This document shows positions 14,901-25,677 of a stretch of 64,000 nucleotides of DNA, piece by piece. The notes under the pieces are model-generated. The model saw nothing but the letters and a program-made list of their open reading frames with translations, made no database searches and was not told where the DNA came from. Origin of the DNA: Branchiostoma belcheri (taxonomy: Eukaryota > Chordata > Leptocardii > Amphioxiformes > Branchiostomatidae). A program made the translations under genes and the position numbers. Positions within the stretch are counted from its first letter, which is position 1, and each line of letters begins with the position of its first letter. Location of the stretch: assembly GCF_001625305.1 (NCBI RefSeq), contig NW_017802380.1, positions 5,107,152-5,171,151 on the forward strand. Direction: 5' to 3'.

Positions 14901-17900
14901 CAGCTGTCGTTAAAAACAACCTGAAAACCCAAACCAACATAACCTCACAAAGAACGTACGGGCTATTTTTAAGCAGTAGACAGTGGTTGGTATTGAACAG
15001 AAGCATGAGAAACCTTTGTTGTGTTACACAAAGATGTGCATGTACAATTATGAACAGTCAGACAAAGTAGCATATGTTTTCCCAATCAATGATTGAGCTC
15101 AGCATGCACCGACAGTCATTGTTAGCTCTTGGCCCAAAATGCCAATGACCGGTCACTAAACTCAATGAACAGCAGTCAAAAAGAGGGAACGCTGGCAACT
15201 TGGACATTAGCTTAGATCACTTCATTTGCTGACCTGCCTGATTTTTTAACCTTGCCAGACTTAGTGAAATTCTTGAAATTAATGAAGCCATCAAATGTAA
15301 ATCAGAAATGTCATCACCTGAATGATTTCCCTTGTCAGAACATTACAGCATATTAGAAATAACTCAGTTTTACAACATTTTTCATTTGGCATTATTTTTA
15401 CATGATGTGGTATGGATATACCAATGTGTGCCTGTGAGCGTACTATGTACCTAGCATACTATGCAACCATTTGTTGGGCTTTTGTATACATTTCTCAGGA
15501 TTGAAACCTGCTAGTTTTGCTTGGCATGTACATTTACTGTATCAACATTGTTTAAAAACATTTCGCTGAGGAAAAGTGAAATTTACCTTTAATAATTTGC
15601 CATACTCTTATTATCATGATTGTATACCATTTCTTTTAGTTCGTGTTTTTCATGAATGATTATCATGATTTTCAGCATCTTTTATGTGTGATATTCAAAA
15701 TCAGATATCTGAATGATTTTTTCCCCTTGTTTGCTGTGTCATGTCATTGGGGAAGAAAAGGCAGTATTACTTACAGATATTTGTTTCTTCCTGACGCGCA
15801 TCGTTGTTGTGTTGTGGTGTCTGTCCTGTGCCGCTGTACTAGAATGCCGTGAGTACACTATTTTGTTGCACTGCGCCAACGGAAGGGTTGTTTTGACTCG
15901 GGGGGGTGTGTGGAAAGGGAGAGAAGCTCACCTCTTAACAGTGCCATACTCACATGATTTTATTACTTTTTCTGCCATCATGTCATAGTGACATTTGCTT
16001 TTAAGCTTGCCACCTTCACCAAGTGTTAAAATGTCACATATTACAGCCTGTTGCATAATGATGGCAAAATCCAGCTAAAAATCTGTTACTGTAACAGTGT
16101 TACTGCGTTTGGAAACGTAATAGAATGCAGACTTCATAAAGTACGCTCAGGTCCTGTAGCATCGCTATAAAAGGACTTGATTGAAAAAGGCAGCTTCTTT
16201 GGCAGCTGTTATGTGTAGTTTAGGAAATAAAATGTAGATCAAACTCAAGGTGTAATAGTGCAACTTGTGGGCCACCTGCCCTCAAAGGAACCCGTCCTGT
16301 GGTGCGACAGTCTCTCTGCACAACTGCACAACATAAATTGCACCAGTTGCACCAACTGAGTAGCGTGTGCCTCTGTCCAGGGGAGCTGGACATACTGTAT
16401 TGAGTGTGGTTCTGCATGCTGTCATGTGCATGTATTGAAGAATGTCAAAGCAATTTAAGCTTCCTTTGCGCAGCGTTAGTTCTGGTAGTTGATGTGATAT
16501 GGGTGTCAGCTTGGTTTTTGATGTGTGAGCTTGATGCTGTAACCTTCAACTACTGTCTTTTCCCGGGTGCCTCTTGTCGTCCAGCTTTTATTATGGGCCC
16601 ATTGTGTGTTCTTGCCTGGCTTCATTGCTTGTATCCCCCTATACAACGCTCTGCCTCAGTACAATGCTAAACTTTATTTCAACACAAAGGGTACACAAGG
16701 GTACACAGGATCAATGACCACTGTCATTAACCACCCTGATGAAGGCAACAGTGGTTGTTGAAAATTTGATCCTTGTGTACCCTTTGTGTTAGAATAATGT
16801 TTAGCATTGTACTATGATTACTACCAACACAGATGATCAACTTCCATGATAAATCTCTGCGTGTCCTTCCTGGACCCTCTTGAGTGTTGCACGGCTTTGT
16901 TCCTGTGTCATTCTGCTCCTGACTTGTCTGAAGTGTGAATCCTCGTGTCTCTACTCCCGCGTGATGTCACCTGATCAGTTTTGTCGTGATTGTGTCCAGT
17001 CAGCTTTATTGCTCACATTTCTAACACTTGTGGTGCTCCCTAAATTCAACTTGGAAGCTCTCTGTGTGGTTCTGCCCTGTGTGAACTTTTCATGTGAATC
17101 CAGTGCTTGTTATACTCTACCACGTGACCCTTTATCGGCTATCCGTTGCAGCTGTATATCTGACTGACGTCATCTTGCTGGTCCCTGTAAACGCTCAGCT
17201 TCCCTGGTCTCCTCTCCCTTTCCATCCCCTCTGCTTGCCTGGGATCCATCCTATTCTAGCCCCAGTTTGCTCCAACAATCGCTTCCACGCAGAATTATCT
17301 GACCTCATCCTCGTTCAAACATATAGTTCTTTAGCCTGGTTACCTAACTTAATTTAGCTGACATGTCTCTTTCGTCTCATCTGCAACTGGAATTGCAGTG
17401 AAATTAGGTTTGGTAACCAAGCTATCGGTCCTTACAACCAGCATTATGTTGGAATCCATTACATCTTAGAAGCAGTGTAAAAAGGTTGAACTTCTAAATT
17501 GCTATTCAAACCCTGTTTCCAAGTCCCTGTGACTCAGAACCAATCTGAACTCTTGCCTATTCTATCAAACGTTTCAATGGTTTCACTGTTGCCAGCCTAT
17601 CCTGCATGGAAGCGATTGAAAGAGTGAACAGAGCTAGAATAGTAAGGATCCCAGGCTAACCCCTCTGGTAGTTAACTAACAGGTCAGTCCTCCTGACTTC
17701 TCTTCTGTGTGCCACAGGACGACCCTGACAAGGAACTGGAGGTCACCAGGTGTAAACAGGGAGACTACTTTGGAGGTGAGAATCTTTGTACAATTTTATT
17801 AAGATCAAACTGCACAAGATACGTCTGAATTGTGTTGATTACAAAGATTATTACAACTGTTACTGACAATACTGTACACATAACTACTGTTAGTCTATAC

Positions 17901-19003
17901 ATATTATTACAACAATACATGTACTGTCACAACCAGTGAAAGAGTAGTGCAACTGTTCATTGAGCTAAATGGGTTCAAGAGAACTTTTTTTACTTTCACT
18001 TTGCAGAGTGGAGTTTTATTTTAAGCTCAGGATACACGTGACAGTCATCAATCTTCATAGATAAAATCGATAAACGAAAGTGGTAACATTTTTTTCCTTA
18101 TCAATTATTCAGGTGATGTAATGACTAGCAGTATCATTCTCCCATCCCATATAGGTAGATAATCAAGTTATGTGCTCAAATTGTTCATTTATACCAATCT
18201 TTTCTCTTTTTTCTTTTAAATCTAGAACTGGCGCTTGTGACCAACAATCCCAGAGCAGCCTCTGCCTATGCAGTGGGCAAAACCAAAGTAGCAAGTAAGT
18301 TTAACCTTTACTTACCACTTTTCATGCAATCATGGGAATTTTTGATGTCCTCAGTGGGGGAAATGTCTTGTACTCCCATTGGGACTTGGTTGACATGGTT
18401 GATGGATAGTTTATGTACTAACTTTAGCATGATGAAGTTTTGTCCCATGCCATTGACGTCAAGCATGGCACCAAATTTAAATATTTGGCAACGTCAAGTT
18501 ACACGGTGTTGACGTAATGACCTTGTTGCAGACCAGAATGTCTTTGAGTACAGTATGTGATCAGGGTTGTACCAGGTACTGTGCCTTTGTGAAACCTATA
18601 ATAATTGACAGGGCTGAGATCTTGGAACTCTGGTTTATTGTGTCCCTATCTAGCTTGTAAAATCACCTCATCCCATGACCATGCATACTAAGACACTGCA
18701 TGCATGGTGCTCAACAGGTACATGTATGTGCACTGGATATTGTACTGACCCTCTACGATATGTGTGTGTTAACTATAGTCTGTCACTGTGACTGTGTAAA
18801 GCATAACGTATGAGCATGTCGCTGTTCCAGACGTCTTGTTTGATCATTCTAACTGTTGTTCGTGATTGTCAGGGCTGGACGTCCATGCGTTTGAGCGGCT
18901 GCTGGGCCCCTGTAAGGAGCTGATGAAGCGGAACATCGAGCTGTACGAGGAACAGATCCACGAGATCTTCGGCTCCAAGCTGCAGCTACAGGAGTCGCAG
19001 TGA
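2991..19003 (+). CDS. cAMP-dependent protein kinase type II regulatory subunit, 12 exons
   Basis: Complete gene. Exons: 2991-3204, 5978-6028, 7711-7763, 8157-8282, 12969-13033, 13430-13583, 13852-13953, 14275-14349, 14779-14844, 17718-17775, 18226-18294, 18873-19003. All junctions are GT-AG and in phase, giving 387 residues. The protein holds the PKA catalytic subunit inactive until cAMP binds, and docks on AKAPs. Seen: N-terminal dimerisation/docking helices (1-44, [14 protein letters not shown]); an acidic linker; the inhibitor site RRQSV at 85-89, whose Ser88 is phosphorylatable and so type II rather than the RI pseudosubstrate; two cyclic-nucleotide-binding domains with phosphate-binding cassettes [14 protein letters not shown] (195-208) and [14 protein letters not shown] (320-333), each keeping the key Glu and Arg. 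The C-terminal helix ends ESQ. Whether it corresponds to vertebrate RII-alpha or RII-beta cannot be said; one pre-duplication RII gene is likely. Confidence 0.96.
8545..8600 (+). repeat. Dispersed repeat, copy 1 (AGATTGACAGGCAG family)
   Basis: About 55 bases here are nearly the same as 49448-49502 in an intron of the RENBP gene, starting AGATTGACAGGCAG and ending GGAAATGGGGTG. The same orientation and shared boundaries point to a dispersed mobile repeat. Confidence 0.6.
10716..11320 (+). repeat. Tandem duplication of an approximately 290-bp repeat
   Basis: Two diverged direct copies, 10716-11012 and 11055-11320. Both begin ACTGTAAAT(T/C)CATTTAC, pass through TTTTCATGGTGTTTT and ACAATTCTGTGGTA, and end with CCCTTAATGCTGTGTG and AAAACCACCTGC. 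Shorter fragments of the same family occur near 14545-14720 and 59261-59400, so it is a dispersed repeat that has been duplicated locally. Confidence 0.7.
16658..16813. mobile_element. Foldback MITE-like element in a PKA-RII intron
   Basis: Perfect 15-bp terminal inverted repeats, AGTACAATGCTAAAC at 16658-16672 and its complement at 16799-16813, continue into a longer imperfect inverted repeat (AACACAAAGGGTACACAAGG against CCTTGTGTACCCTTTGTGTT). The loop contains GATGAAGGCAACAGTGGTTG. There is no coding capacity; it looks like a non-autonomous hairpin element. Confidence 0.7.
17237..17656. mobile_element. MITE-like element with long imperfect inverted repeats
   Basis: The 24-base arms, GCCTGGGATCC.. 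at 17237-17260 and its complement at 17633-17656, match at 22 positions, and complementarity extends inward through AATCGCTTCCA. A second inverted repeat is nested inside (TTAGCCTGGTTACC near 17331 against GGTAACCAAGCTA near 17413). It lies in the intron just before PKA-RII exon 10. No transposase is present. Confidence 0.65.
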
Positions 19004-20520
19004 ACCCAGACACACACCACCAGACACCAACATCAAACTTGTAGATAAGAATAAAAAACAGCTTTACTGGCTGAAGCATTTCCAAAATCGTTCACGTTAA
19101 CCCGGTTTACACTTAAATCGTCTGGTATCAAATGTTCGTTGGTTGGCACACGCTTGTGCTGAATGGCATTCCCTTTATTTTGCTCGGTACTTTCTTTGTT
19201 AGTTTTCCCAGCAGTTTGCGTATTGATGTGGTGAAGTTGATATGTAAATGAAGACAAGAGTTAGGTTTGCATTTGTTGTTAAGAGGGCGGACAATGTGGG
19301 CTTTATTTAGGGTAGGAGTAAGATGTTTAAAAGTGCCAAGTTGTACCGTTCTGTTTGCACAAAGCACCGGCTTCTCCATGTTGGTTGAATCTTACTCATG
19401 AGATTACAATTAATTTTTTTAAGAGAAGGAGGTCCAGATTTGGAATGTTTCATCCTTTTTAGCTGTTTTAAAGCCCTGACTATATTATGCATAATTATGT
19501 AGCATCTGCTGGAGTGATGTTAACTCAGAGAGCTGCGTTTTCTACCTTGGACAATTTGATACAGTGGACAGTGTACCACAGTAGACGCCAGTTGTGTAGA
19601 GATGCGTTCACTGTTCTCTAGTGCGTCAAAAAAACTAGTGGAAACAAGAGTTATATCAGGGAACGGATGTCGTTGTTTGTATATGGCGATGCCCAAATAA
19701 ACAAGGTGCTATGCACTTTTAAGTAGCACACTGACACAATGAATAGGTCGCTTGCCTTTAGCACATTTGGGTTCCGAGCATCAGTCACTGCTATATATGT
19801 TTTCTTTCTCTGAGTGTCAAAGTTTGTTGTGAGACATCTATTTTATAGAGTAGGAACAATTTGAGATATTCTATACCTAACAACACTATTCACAAACTTG
19901 TTGAAGTAAAAATGTAAGAAGAAAGATGTTGCTGGTTCAACAGTTTTGTAGGTTTCTGTATCATAGTTATATAACGGTTTTGTGGTAGCCAAATGTTCTG
20001 CAGAATATAATGGTATTGATGTAGCCAATTTAGTCCAACTTTTATTTTTACTATCGGAAAATCGTCACCATGCATAACCTGAACCCAACATACATACTCC
20101 CTATTTTTTCATTCCTTCATCATCCATTGTTTCATAGTTATGCCAGTATTTTTCCTGTAAATGATGATTTCTGTATTTATCATTCTAGTACGCTCAATCA
20201 AGATATTGTATAATGGTGTACATCTAGGAAATATATGGTACCGTCCGTCAGTATTACACAGTCTGTACCTTGAAGCGCTTGGAAACTTGGTTGCCATCAC
20301 TGTAGCGTGTATACATCATTAGGCACCTGTCATGTTGTTCAAGTTTGTTGTACTTACCAATATGTTATATCAAGCCATTTCTCCCCAGCTCTGTTGTTGG
20401 CAAGACGGTTCTGTTCCGAGGTGCACATTCTTGCCACATTTGATTGCCTTGTCAGCTGTGGCTTCGGACATTCCATTTTCAATTTGTCAAATAAAAGGTT
20501 TATTTTGTTCCCAAGTCTGT
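19004..20520 (+). other. 3' UTR region of the PKA-RII gene with poly(A) signals
   Basis: AATAAA hexamers occur at 19050-19055, 19696-19701 and 20490-20495. The last is followed by a T/G-rich stretch, typical of a cleavage site. No open frame of note is present. The spacing suggests alternative polyadenylation with short and long 3' UTRs, but which sites are used cannot be told. Confidence 0.5.
19424..19488 (+). repeat. Direct repeat in the PKA-RII 3' flank, copy 1
   Basis: The sequence around AGATTTGGAATGTTTCATCC, followed by AGCTGTTTTAAAGCCCTGACTATAT, recurs with few changes at about 20903-20970, 1.5 kb downstream in the same orientation. The repeated unit is about 65 bases. Confidence 0.7.
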
Positions 20521-20902
20521 TGTGTATGCAGTGTTTTCTCTAATTACAACTAATGGCAGGGACCTGTTGCTACTATAACTATGTATACTGTAGATTCGAA
20601 TCAGGCAGTCTTTAGTGTCTAAGACTTTGCTCCAATCTCACTGCCTAATGTTCATTATTAGTCACTGCCTCCAAAGAAGTCAAACCCTCAGTAATGTATG
20701 TAAGAACAATTGTTAGATGTGAAGACTTGGCACTCTTTGTTGTTACAACATGTATGGAGGGCATTCCAGTCAAATGAAGTATTGATTGATAACTGTTCCC
20801 TGTACAAACAGTATTGCAAACTCTTGCCCATTGCAATACTGTTTAAGTTTTTACATTAAAATTAAGATAGGAAAAAAGCTATTGTTTTCAAATGTGTTGG
20901 GT

Positions 20903-20970
20903 AAGAAGGTACAGATTTGGAATGTTTCATCCTTTTAAGTTTTTAGCTATTTTAAAGCCTTGACTATATG
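20903..20970 (+). repeat. Direct repeat in the PKA-RII 3' flank, copy 2
   Basis: Second copy of the 65-base unit at 19424, with a small insertion after CATCCTTTT. Both copies keep the unit's order and orientation, so this is a local duplication or a shared mobile fragment. Confidence 0.7.
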
Positions 20971-21754
20971 GTTTGATTTGCCAGCGGCTTGCTTGCGCCT
21001 CCTAGTGGAATAGATGGAATGTGCAGTGTAAGTTATACAGCTTAGTGAAAGCGACACCAGGCGGACGTAGGAACAAATGTCATGAAACCACGCACGGGGA
21101 ATACCGAAGTGGAGGGAGACAGTAGGAGGGACAGTCAAGCATTTCGAATATGTACACTACATTCTAGGAGATTAATGAAGAAACCAAACGATTTGAAAAA
21201 CCAATCTTCTATCCTACCAGTCTGACTTGGAGTACCTGCTTACAACTTACCTGTTAACCGCCATGGCCAGTACAACCGCCGCTCGGCGTAACACACCAGC
21301 TTCGCAGGCACTCCGCACGGCGGCAGCTGGCTAAATTGCATTGAACTTGAACATTTACTTGATACACCTACTCTTTGCGGTGGACAATCGAATATTCTGA
21401 TTTTACTTTTTTGTTTCACTTTATTGACGACTAATAAGTAGGTTCCACAACATCTTTATGTACAAAACACAAACTCGCAGGGGGCCGGGTAACTGTACAA
21501 TTATATCAATACATGATAATATACATAAACGTGTCTTACATGAAATACTAATCCATAAAACACTAATCCATAAAACAGAACGCCAGATCCACATGGATAA
21601 ATAATGATAATGGCTAACATTATACCTTAAATCATGTCAATCTTCATATTAGATTGTCACTTTTTCGAAAACAATCACAACTAAGGCTAACACATTCTAA
21701 CCCCTTTGCGAGCCTTTCACAATATCCCCATTCCCAAAAAGATAGAAAATTGGG
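20971..21754. other. Intergenic, small CpG-rich patch
   Basis: No gene is recognised. A CpG-rich patch at 21251-21345 holds a CCATGG core and, on the minus strand, a perfect AG|GTAAGT donor shortly after an ATG, so it could be an orphan first exon. A CTCF-like motif is at 20995-21008. The remainder is AT-rich. Confidence 0.4.
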
Positions 21755-22015
21755 AAATTTGACGGTCGTTTTAGCCACTTTCTAGAGGCGACCGGGAGCG
21801 GTACTGCAGGTTAGGCTATGCTCGGGTATGTAGTTCCCTTTTGTAAACTGTACAAATATACAAGAAATAATTAGGCTTCAATCTAGGCAAAACCTTCCCA
21901 AACAGGTGCAGACATCTTTGAATACGTCTAGAGTGACCTAGTGACTAGTTGACATACAACTTACAGGCACCGCACGAAAAGCCCATGTAACACCGTGTCC
22001 GCTCGCAGAAGCGCA
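21755..22015 (+). repeat. Dispersed repeat R1, left copy
   Basis: It shares with 29040-29280, in the same orientation, the ordered blocks AGCGGTACTGCAG(G/T)TTAGGCT and CCCATGTAACACCGTG(G)TCCGCT, with similar spacing and the same flanking GGCGACC/GGCGGCC stretch. There is no coding potential. The two copies lie on either side of the minus-strand LRR gene. Confidence 0.6.
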
Positions 22016-22250
22016 CCTTCATTCGTATATACATCATATCTTGTACGTAATGATAAATGTAGACATCATCCATTTTCCCTTTACAACTTTGGCCTTTTAC
22101 TCAACTGTTCCTCTGCATATTTGGGGTAAGGGCCTTTCAGAGAAGCCCGTTGGTCACTCAAAGAAAATTATTATCTTTCACCCCAACATCTGCTCATCCG
22201 ATATGCCACAATGACAACTGTGACCTTTAACTTGGCTATCCAACCGCATT

Positions 22251-23540
22251 AGGCCACACCAAGTAAATTTTATGGATGACGTCCGCGCGCGCATTGATTT
22301 TGGCCTGTTCCTAGAAAACTGTGACAAGTAAAATCTGAGATTTTATACCTCCGGGCTTTTTATTGTATATTTTTCCATGTTGTTTGTTCTGTATAGTTGA
22401 TGGTGTTGAATTTAATATTTTTATGTGTTAGATTTAGCGTTCCTGGTTGTGTTAATACATTTTCATCTGCAGCCCATACCATGTACCCACGGTAAAAATG
22501 CATGTCGAGAACGTCTGAGACAGTATACCACGGTATTTGTAAGTTAAGAAGTCGTACTATACGCCGAAAACATCCAAGATTGCGCAAGAGGGCGTTGACC
22601 CCTGACCCATTGGCCCACCCGGAAGTTGCGCTGGCAGCCAGCCCAGCGCCGCGCGCGACCATTTTCAGATTTTTACGCCCCAAAACACATATACAATAAA
22701 AACAAAAAATCCTGCACCATCTACAGCCCATTAGAAGAACATACACCGAGTCCAGTCTACCCCAACGCGAGATACAACTGCGATAATATTTCAAAATACA
22801 TATCGAAAGCAGACACCCCTCTGTTTGACCCCTTTTAAATGGTAAGACCCAAAACTGAAACCTCCCCATTCCTTAACAACATGGTAAATTCCATTTTCAG
22901 CATGGCGGGGGTGTCCGGAGCACTTAAAAACCTTTTATTTCGACGCCCATAAACACATATACAATTAAACAAAAACGTTCTGCATCATCTGCAGCCCAAC
23001 AGCAATACGTATACCGAACAACAGACCAATCCGTCCAGCCGATCGCGAGAAACAGCTGCTGACAGAAATGTTTCGAACCATAGTAAAACCTCCTCGCGGA
23101 AGGATATCTCCTTCCCCGGAGGTAAAAACAAGAAATTCCGCTTCCTGTAACTATGACCAAAGAGTCACGACAGTGCCGCAAATCACCAGATTGATGTGAA
23201 ACTCGTAACACGAAGAAAGTGTCTACTGGTATATATTGAAAGTGTATATCAATAACAGAAAATTTGCACTATTGACAGGACCATCCTGTTAATAACAGAA
23301 AATTTTTCACTGTCCACTGTTCCACCTGATTTATTGCTGTTTTGATGATGAATAAAAGACTTCTTGCTTGTTACACTGTGTCACCTCATTCAATTTATGT
23401 CCTAACATTCGTCGTCTCTTAGTATATTTCCAATCTAGGCATCTTGTTTTTTAGGGCCCTTCTTGTTTTTTTTTCGCCCTCTCGCATTAGATTTAGGGTC
23501 TCCAAAGGACGTCATCCATAAAATTTACTTGGTGTAGCCT
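22251..23540. mobile_element. 1.3-kb element with 34-bp terminal inverted repeats and internal tandem units
   Basis: AGGCCACACCAAGTAAATTT.. at 22251-22284 is the reverse complement of 23507-23540 with one mismatch. Between the arms lie about three diverged tandem units, each with ACACATATACAAT and TGCA(C/T)CATCT(G/A)CAGCCC (around 22465, 22715 and 22980). Open frames inside are short and look non-coding, so this is a non-autonomous DNA element or a satellite carrier. Its right end is about 170 bases beyond the stop codon of the minus-strand LRR gene. Confidence 0.65.
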
Positions 23541-23712
23541 TATGATAAATACCTGGACGTACACCAGAAAATAAAGTAATTCTGCCTCAAACCCAACATT
23601 GTCTGAAGGACTGAGTGACTTAACACTAATCTACCTCATCTTGTTCTCATTTAAGGGTGACGTTTGAGACTTATTGTCTGGACCATTACTAGAAAAGAAA
23701 TCATGTCAGTGG

Positions 23713-25677
23713 TCACTCGTCCGTTGCTGGACAGTTTCCATATAGGATGTCCAAGTCCTCCGAACGAGTACTGTCACATACCATGGTCATGTTTTCAGGT
23801 TGCTGTCCGTACAAGCTATTTCTTGACTCTTGAATAGAGGGGGTCGTTTCGCTTTGGGTCGCATTTACCACAGAGTAACGTAGTCCTGGGTTATGATTGC
23901 CTGAAACAATTTCATTCTGATACAGGTTTGTGTCTTCATACGCTGAATTTGCTGCTGCCATTCCGTACGGCCTTTCTTCCTCATCGGACTCAGATTCATC
24001 GATTTGAGAAGCAGGTTGCCCGGGTACTGCTTGTAGCGGGTCCGGGCCTGTAGCCCCAGGACTGGAGTTGTCTTCACCGTCACACACAGGTAGAGGAGGT
24101 GCCGCAGAGGCGTCGAGGTGATCCCGTCCCTCCTCAGTGTCTGCAGAATGTCCGGGTGTATCATCGTTACTGTACTGATGAGTTTCTTCTTGTGCATTAA
24201 GGGCCGTGTCCGCAGCAGCGGCTTGAGCTCGAGTCACGGAAAGGGAACGAGATCGCGCGTCTTCTGCACATATGCAAGTAACTGACGGAGTTTCGAAAGT
24301 GTTCGGATCGAGTTCTTCCTTTTGTGTGTGATATGTATTGGGTACGGCATGAACACAGACAGTCACACTTTGCACTCCCACATAAAATGTTGCACTAGAC
24401 GGGTTAGTGTTATTTTGGTTGGCATTGGGCTGTTTTTTCCAACACAACACTACAGTGGGAATAAGTACCAAAAGGAATTTAGCAAGAACGGTAATGCCAA
24501 CGATTAGCAAAATGTTGGGTCTAGGTTCATTTCTGTCGGTTTCTGCAGTAATGTTGCCAGGAACACATAACTTAAGATCAATTGACCCTGAACGGAACCC
24601 AGGTAAACAACAGGACTTATTCGTGAAAGTGGGGCAGTTGTCTGGTTTGTTTTTATCTGATGTGGTCATTGCATTTGTCGTCTGGTGTTGTCGCTTCTCG
24701 CTGATGTTCTTATTCACACAAAATACAAAATCATAGTTTACTTTATGGCTACCTTTGTCTGCTACAAAGGTGTATACACCAGAGTCCTTTTCTGTAAAGC
24801 TTTTGATCGTAATGTTGTCGGCATAGGAGTTAAGATAACGGCGTCCGCTCGGGGTGTTCCAGTAGTAGGACTTAGCTGAACGTGACGCTATATCAAGATC
24901 GTGCTTTTCGGGTAAGCCAACGTCAGTGTTTTCAATTACCGTCATGACGGAAGGATGGATGCCGAAATATTTAAACCTTTCTCTGAGAAAGAACTCTTTG
25001 ACAACAAAAGGACGGTTATTTCTAGTGCCGGTTATGTAATAAAAGACGTTGAAAATGTCATTGTTGTTTGATCCATATGGACAACGCAAAGGGTTTCCTC
25101 GAAAATCAAAAGAAGTCTCTGGACGCACTGTTTTTATATCTCTGGGTATCTGACTGATGTGATTTGTTTTAAGCATGACCAAATAGAGATGTTTACTGGG
25201 GACTAACTTGATGGCCCCCATCGGAAATACAGAAAGGCGGTTGCCTGACAGTTCGAGGAAGTCCAAACTCTCCAAACCGTGAAAAGCCTGCTCTGATATG
25301 TGAGAAATGTAGTTATTTGAAAGGATGAGATTGGACAACATCGTGAGTGTAGAAAAAGCGAACTGACGAAGTGAAACGATGTCATTTCTGTCAACATCAA
25401 GGTGGATTAACTCACCAAGCCCTTGAAACGTGTGTGGTAATATGCGATTTACCTTGTTTTTGTCGATTAAAAGATACCGTATTTCAGGAGTTGTATTGAA
25501 AGAGGGGAGGTGGGTTATTTTGTTATTTGACAGCCTTAGTGTGTGGGTGTCAGGCGGAACGGAGTCTATCGGGACGTGTGTTAAGTTTTGTCCTGTATAA
25601 TCCATGATGTAATCAGTGATTTTTCCCAAACTAGTGGCTAACAAAGTAAAGATGATGACGGTAGCCAGATTTTCCAT
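23713..25677 (-). CDS. LRR / Ig-like type I membrane receptor, copy 1 (single coding exon)
   Basis: 654-residue single-exon reading frame. The ATG at 25677 is chosen because it aligns with the paralogue's start; the longer frame up to 25692 begins with GTG, not ATG. Seen: signal peptide MENLATVIIFTLLATSLG; about six leucine-rich repeats (residues 40-190: LRLSNNKIT, LDVDRNDIV, LILSNNYIS, LELSGNRLS); an LRRCT-like NPLRC at 195-199; an Ig-like stretch (240-320) with DSGVYTF at 298-304; a cysteine-rich juxtamembrane segment (about 320-371); one membrane helix (388-412); an acidic 240-residue tail with Tyr motifs Y502-S-N, Y586-Q-N, Y646-G-N (possible Grb2 SH2 sites) and LRYSVV at 599-604 (ITIM-like). 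A role as a cell-surface recognition or adhesion receptor is inferred; no named orthologue is recognised. The paralogue lies divergently at 32712. Confidence 0.88.
   Translation of the reverse strand: MENLATVIIFTLLATSLGKITDYIMDYTGQNLTHVPIDSVPPDTHTLRLSNNKITHLPSFNTTPEIRYLLIDKNKVNRILPHTFQGLGELIHLDVDRNDIVSLRQFAFSTLTMLSNLILSNNYISHISEQAFHGLESLDFLELSGNRLSVFPMGAIKLVPSKHLYLVMLKTNHISQIPRDIKTVRPETSFDFRGNPLRCPYGSNNNDIFNVFYYITGTRNNRPFVVKEFFLRERFKYFGIHPSVMTVIENTDVGLPEKHDLDIASRSAKSYYWNTPSGRRYLNSYADNITIKSFTEKDSGVYTFVADKGSHKVNYDFVFCVNKNISEKRQHQTTNAMTTSDKNKPDNCPTFTNKSCCLPGFRSGSIDLKLCVPGNITAETDRNEPRPNILLIVGITVLAKFLLVLIPTVVLCWKKQPNANQNNTNPSSATFYVGVQSVTVCVHAVPNTYHTQKEELDPNTFETPSVTCICAEDARSRSLSVTRAQAAAADTALNAQEETHQYSNDDTPGHSADTEEGRDHLDASAAPPLPVCDGEDNSSPGATGPDPLQAVPGQPASQIDESESDEEERPYGMAAANSAYEDTNLYQNEIVSGNHNPGLRYSVVNATQSETTPSIQESRNSLYGQQPENMTMVCDSTRSEDLDILYGNCPATDE

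Noticed and set aside
15847..15852. Six-base micro-exon AATGCC between TAG and GTGAGT in the PKA-RII gene
   Set aside because: The signals match consensus, but exons 9 and 10 already join in frame and give a normal loop. Chance occurrence is likely in a 2.9 kb intron.
22360..22869. 169-codon frame on the minus strand
   Set aside because: It lies inside the terminal-inverted-repeat element and runs across its tandem units. The equivalent frames in the neighbouring units are not conserved as protein.
25203..25400. 65-codon frame conserved in both LRR genes (also 32983-33180)
   Set aside because: It is a second frame inside the strongly conserved LRR coding sequence. Its conservation follows from nucleotide identity of the real frame.
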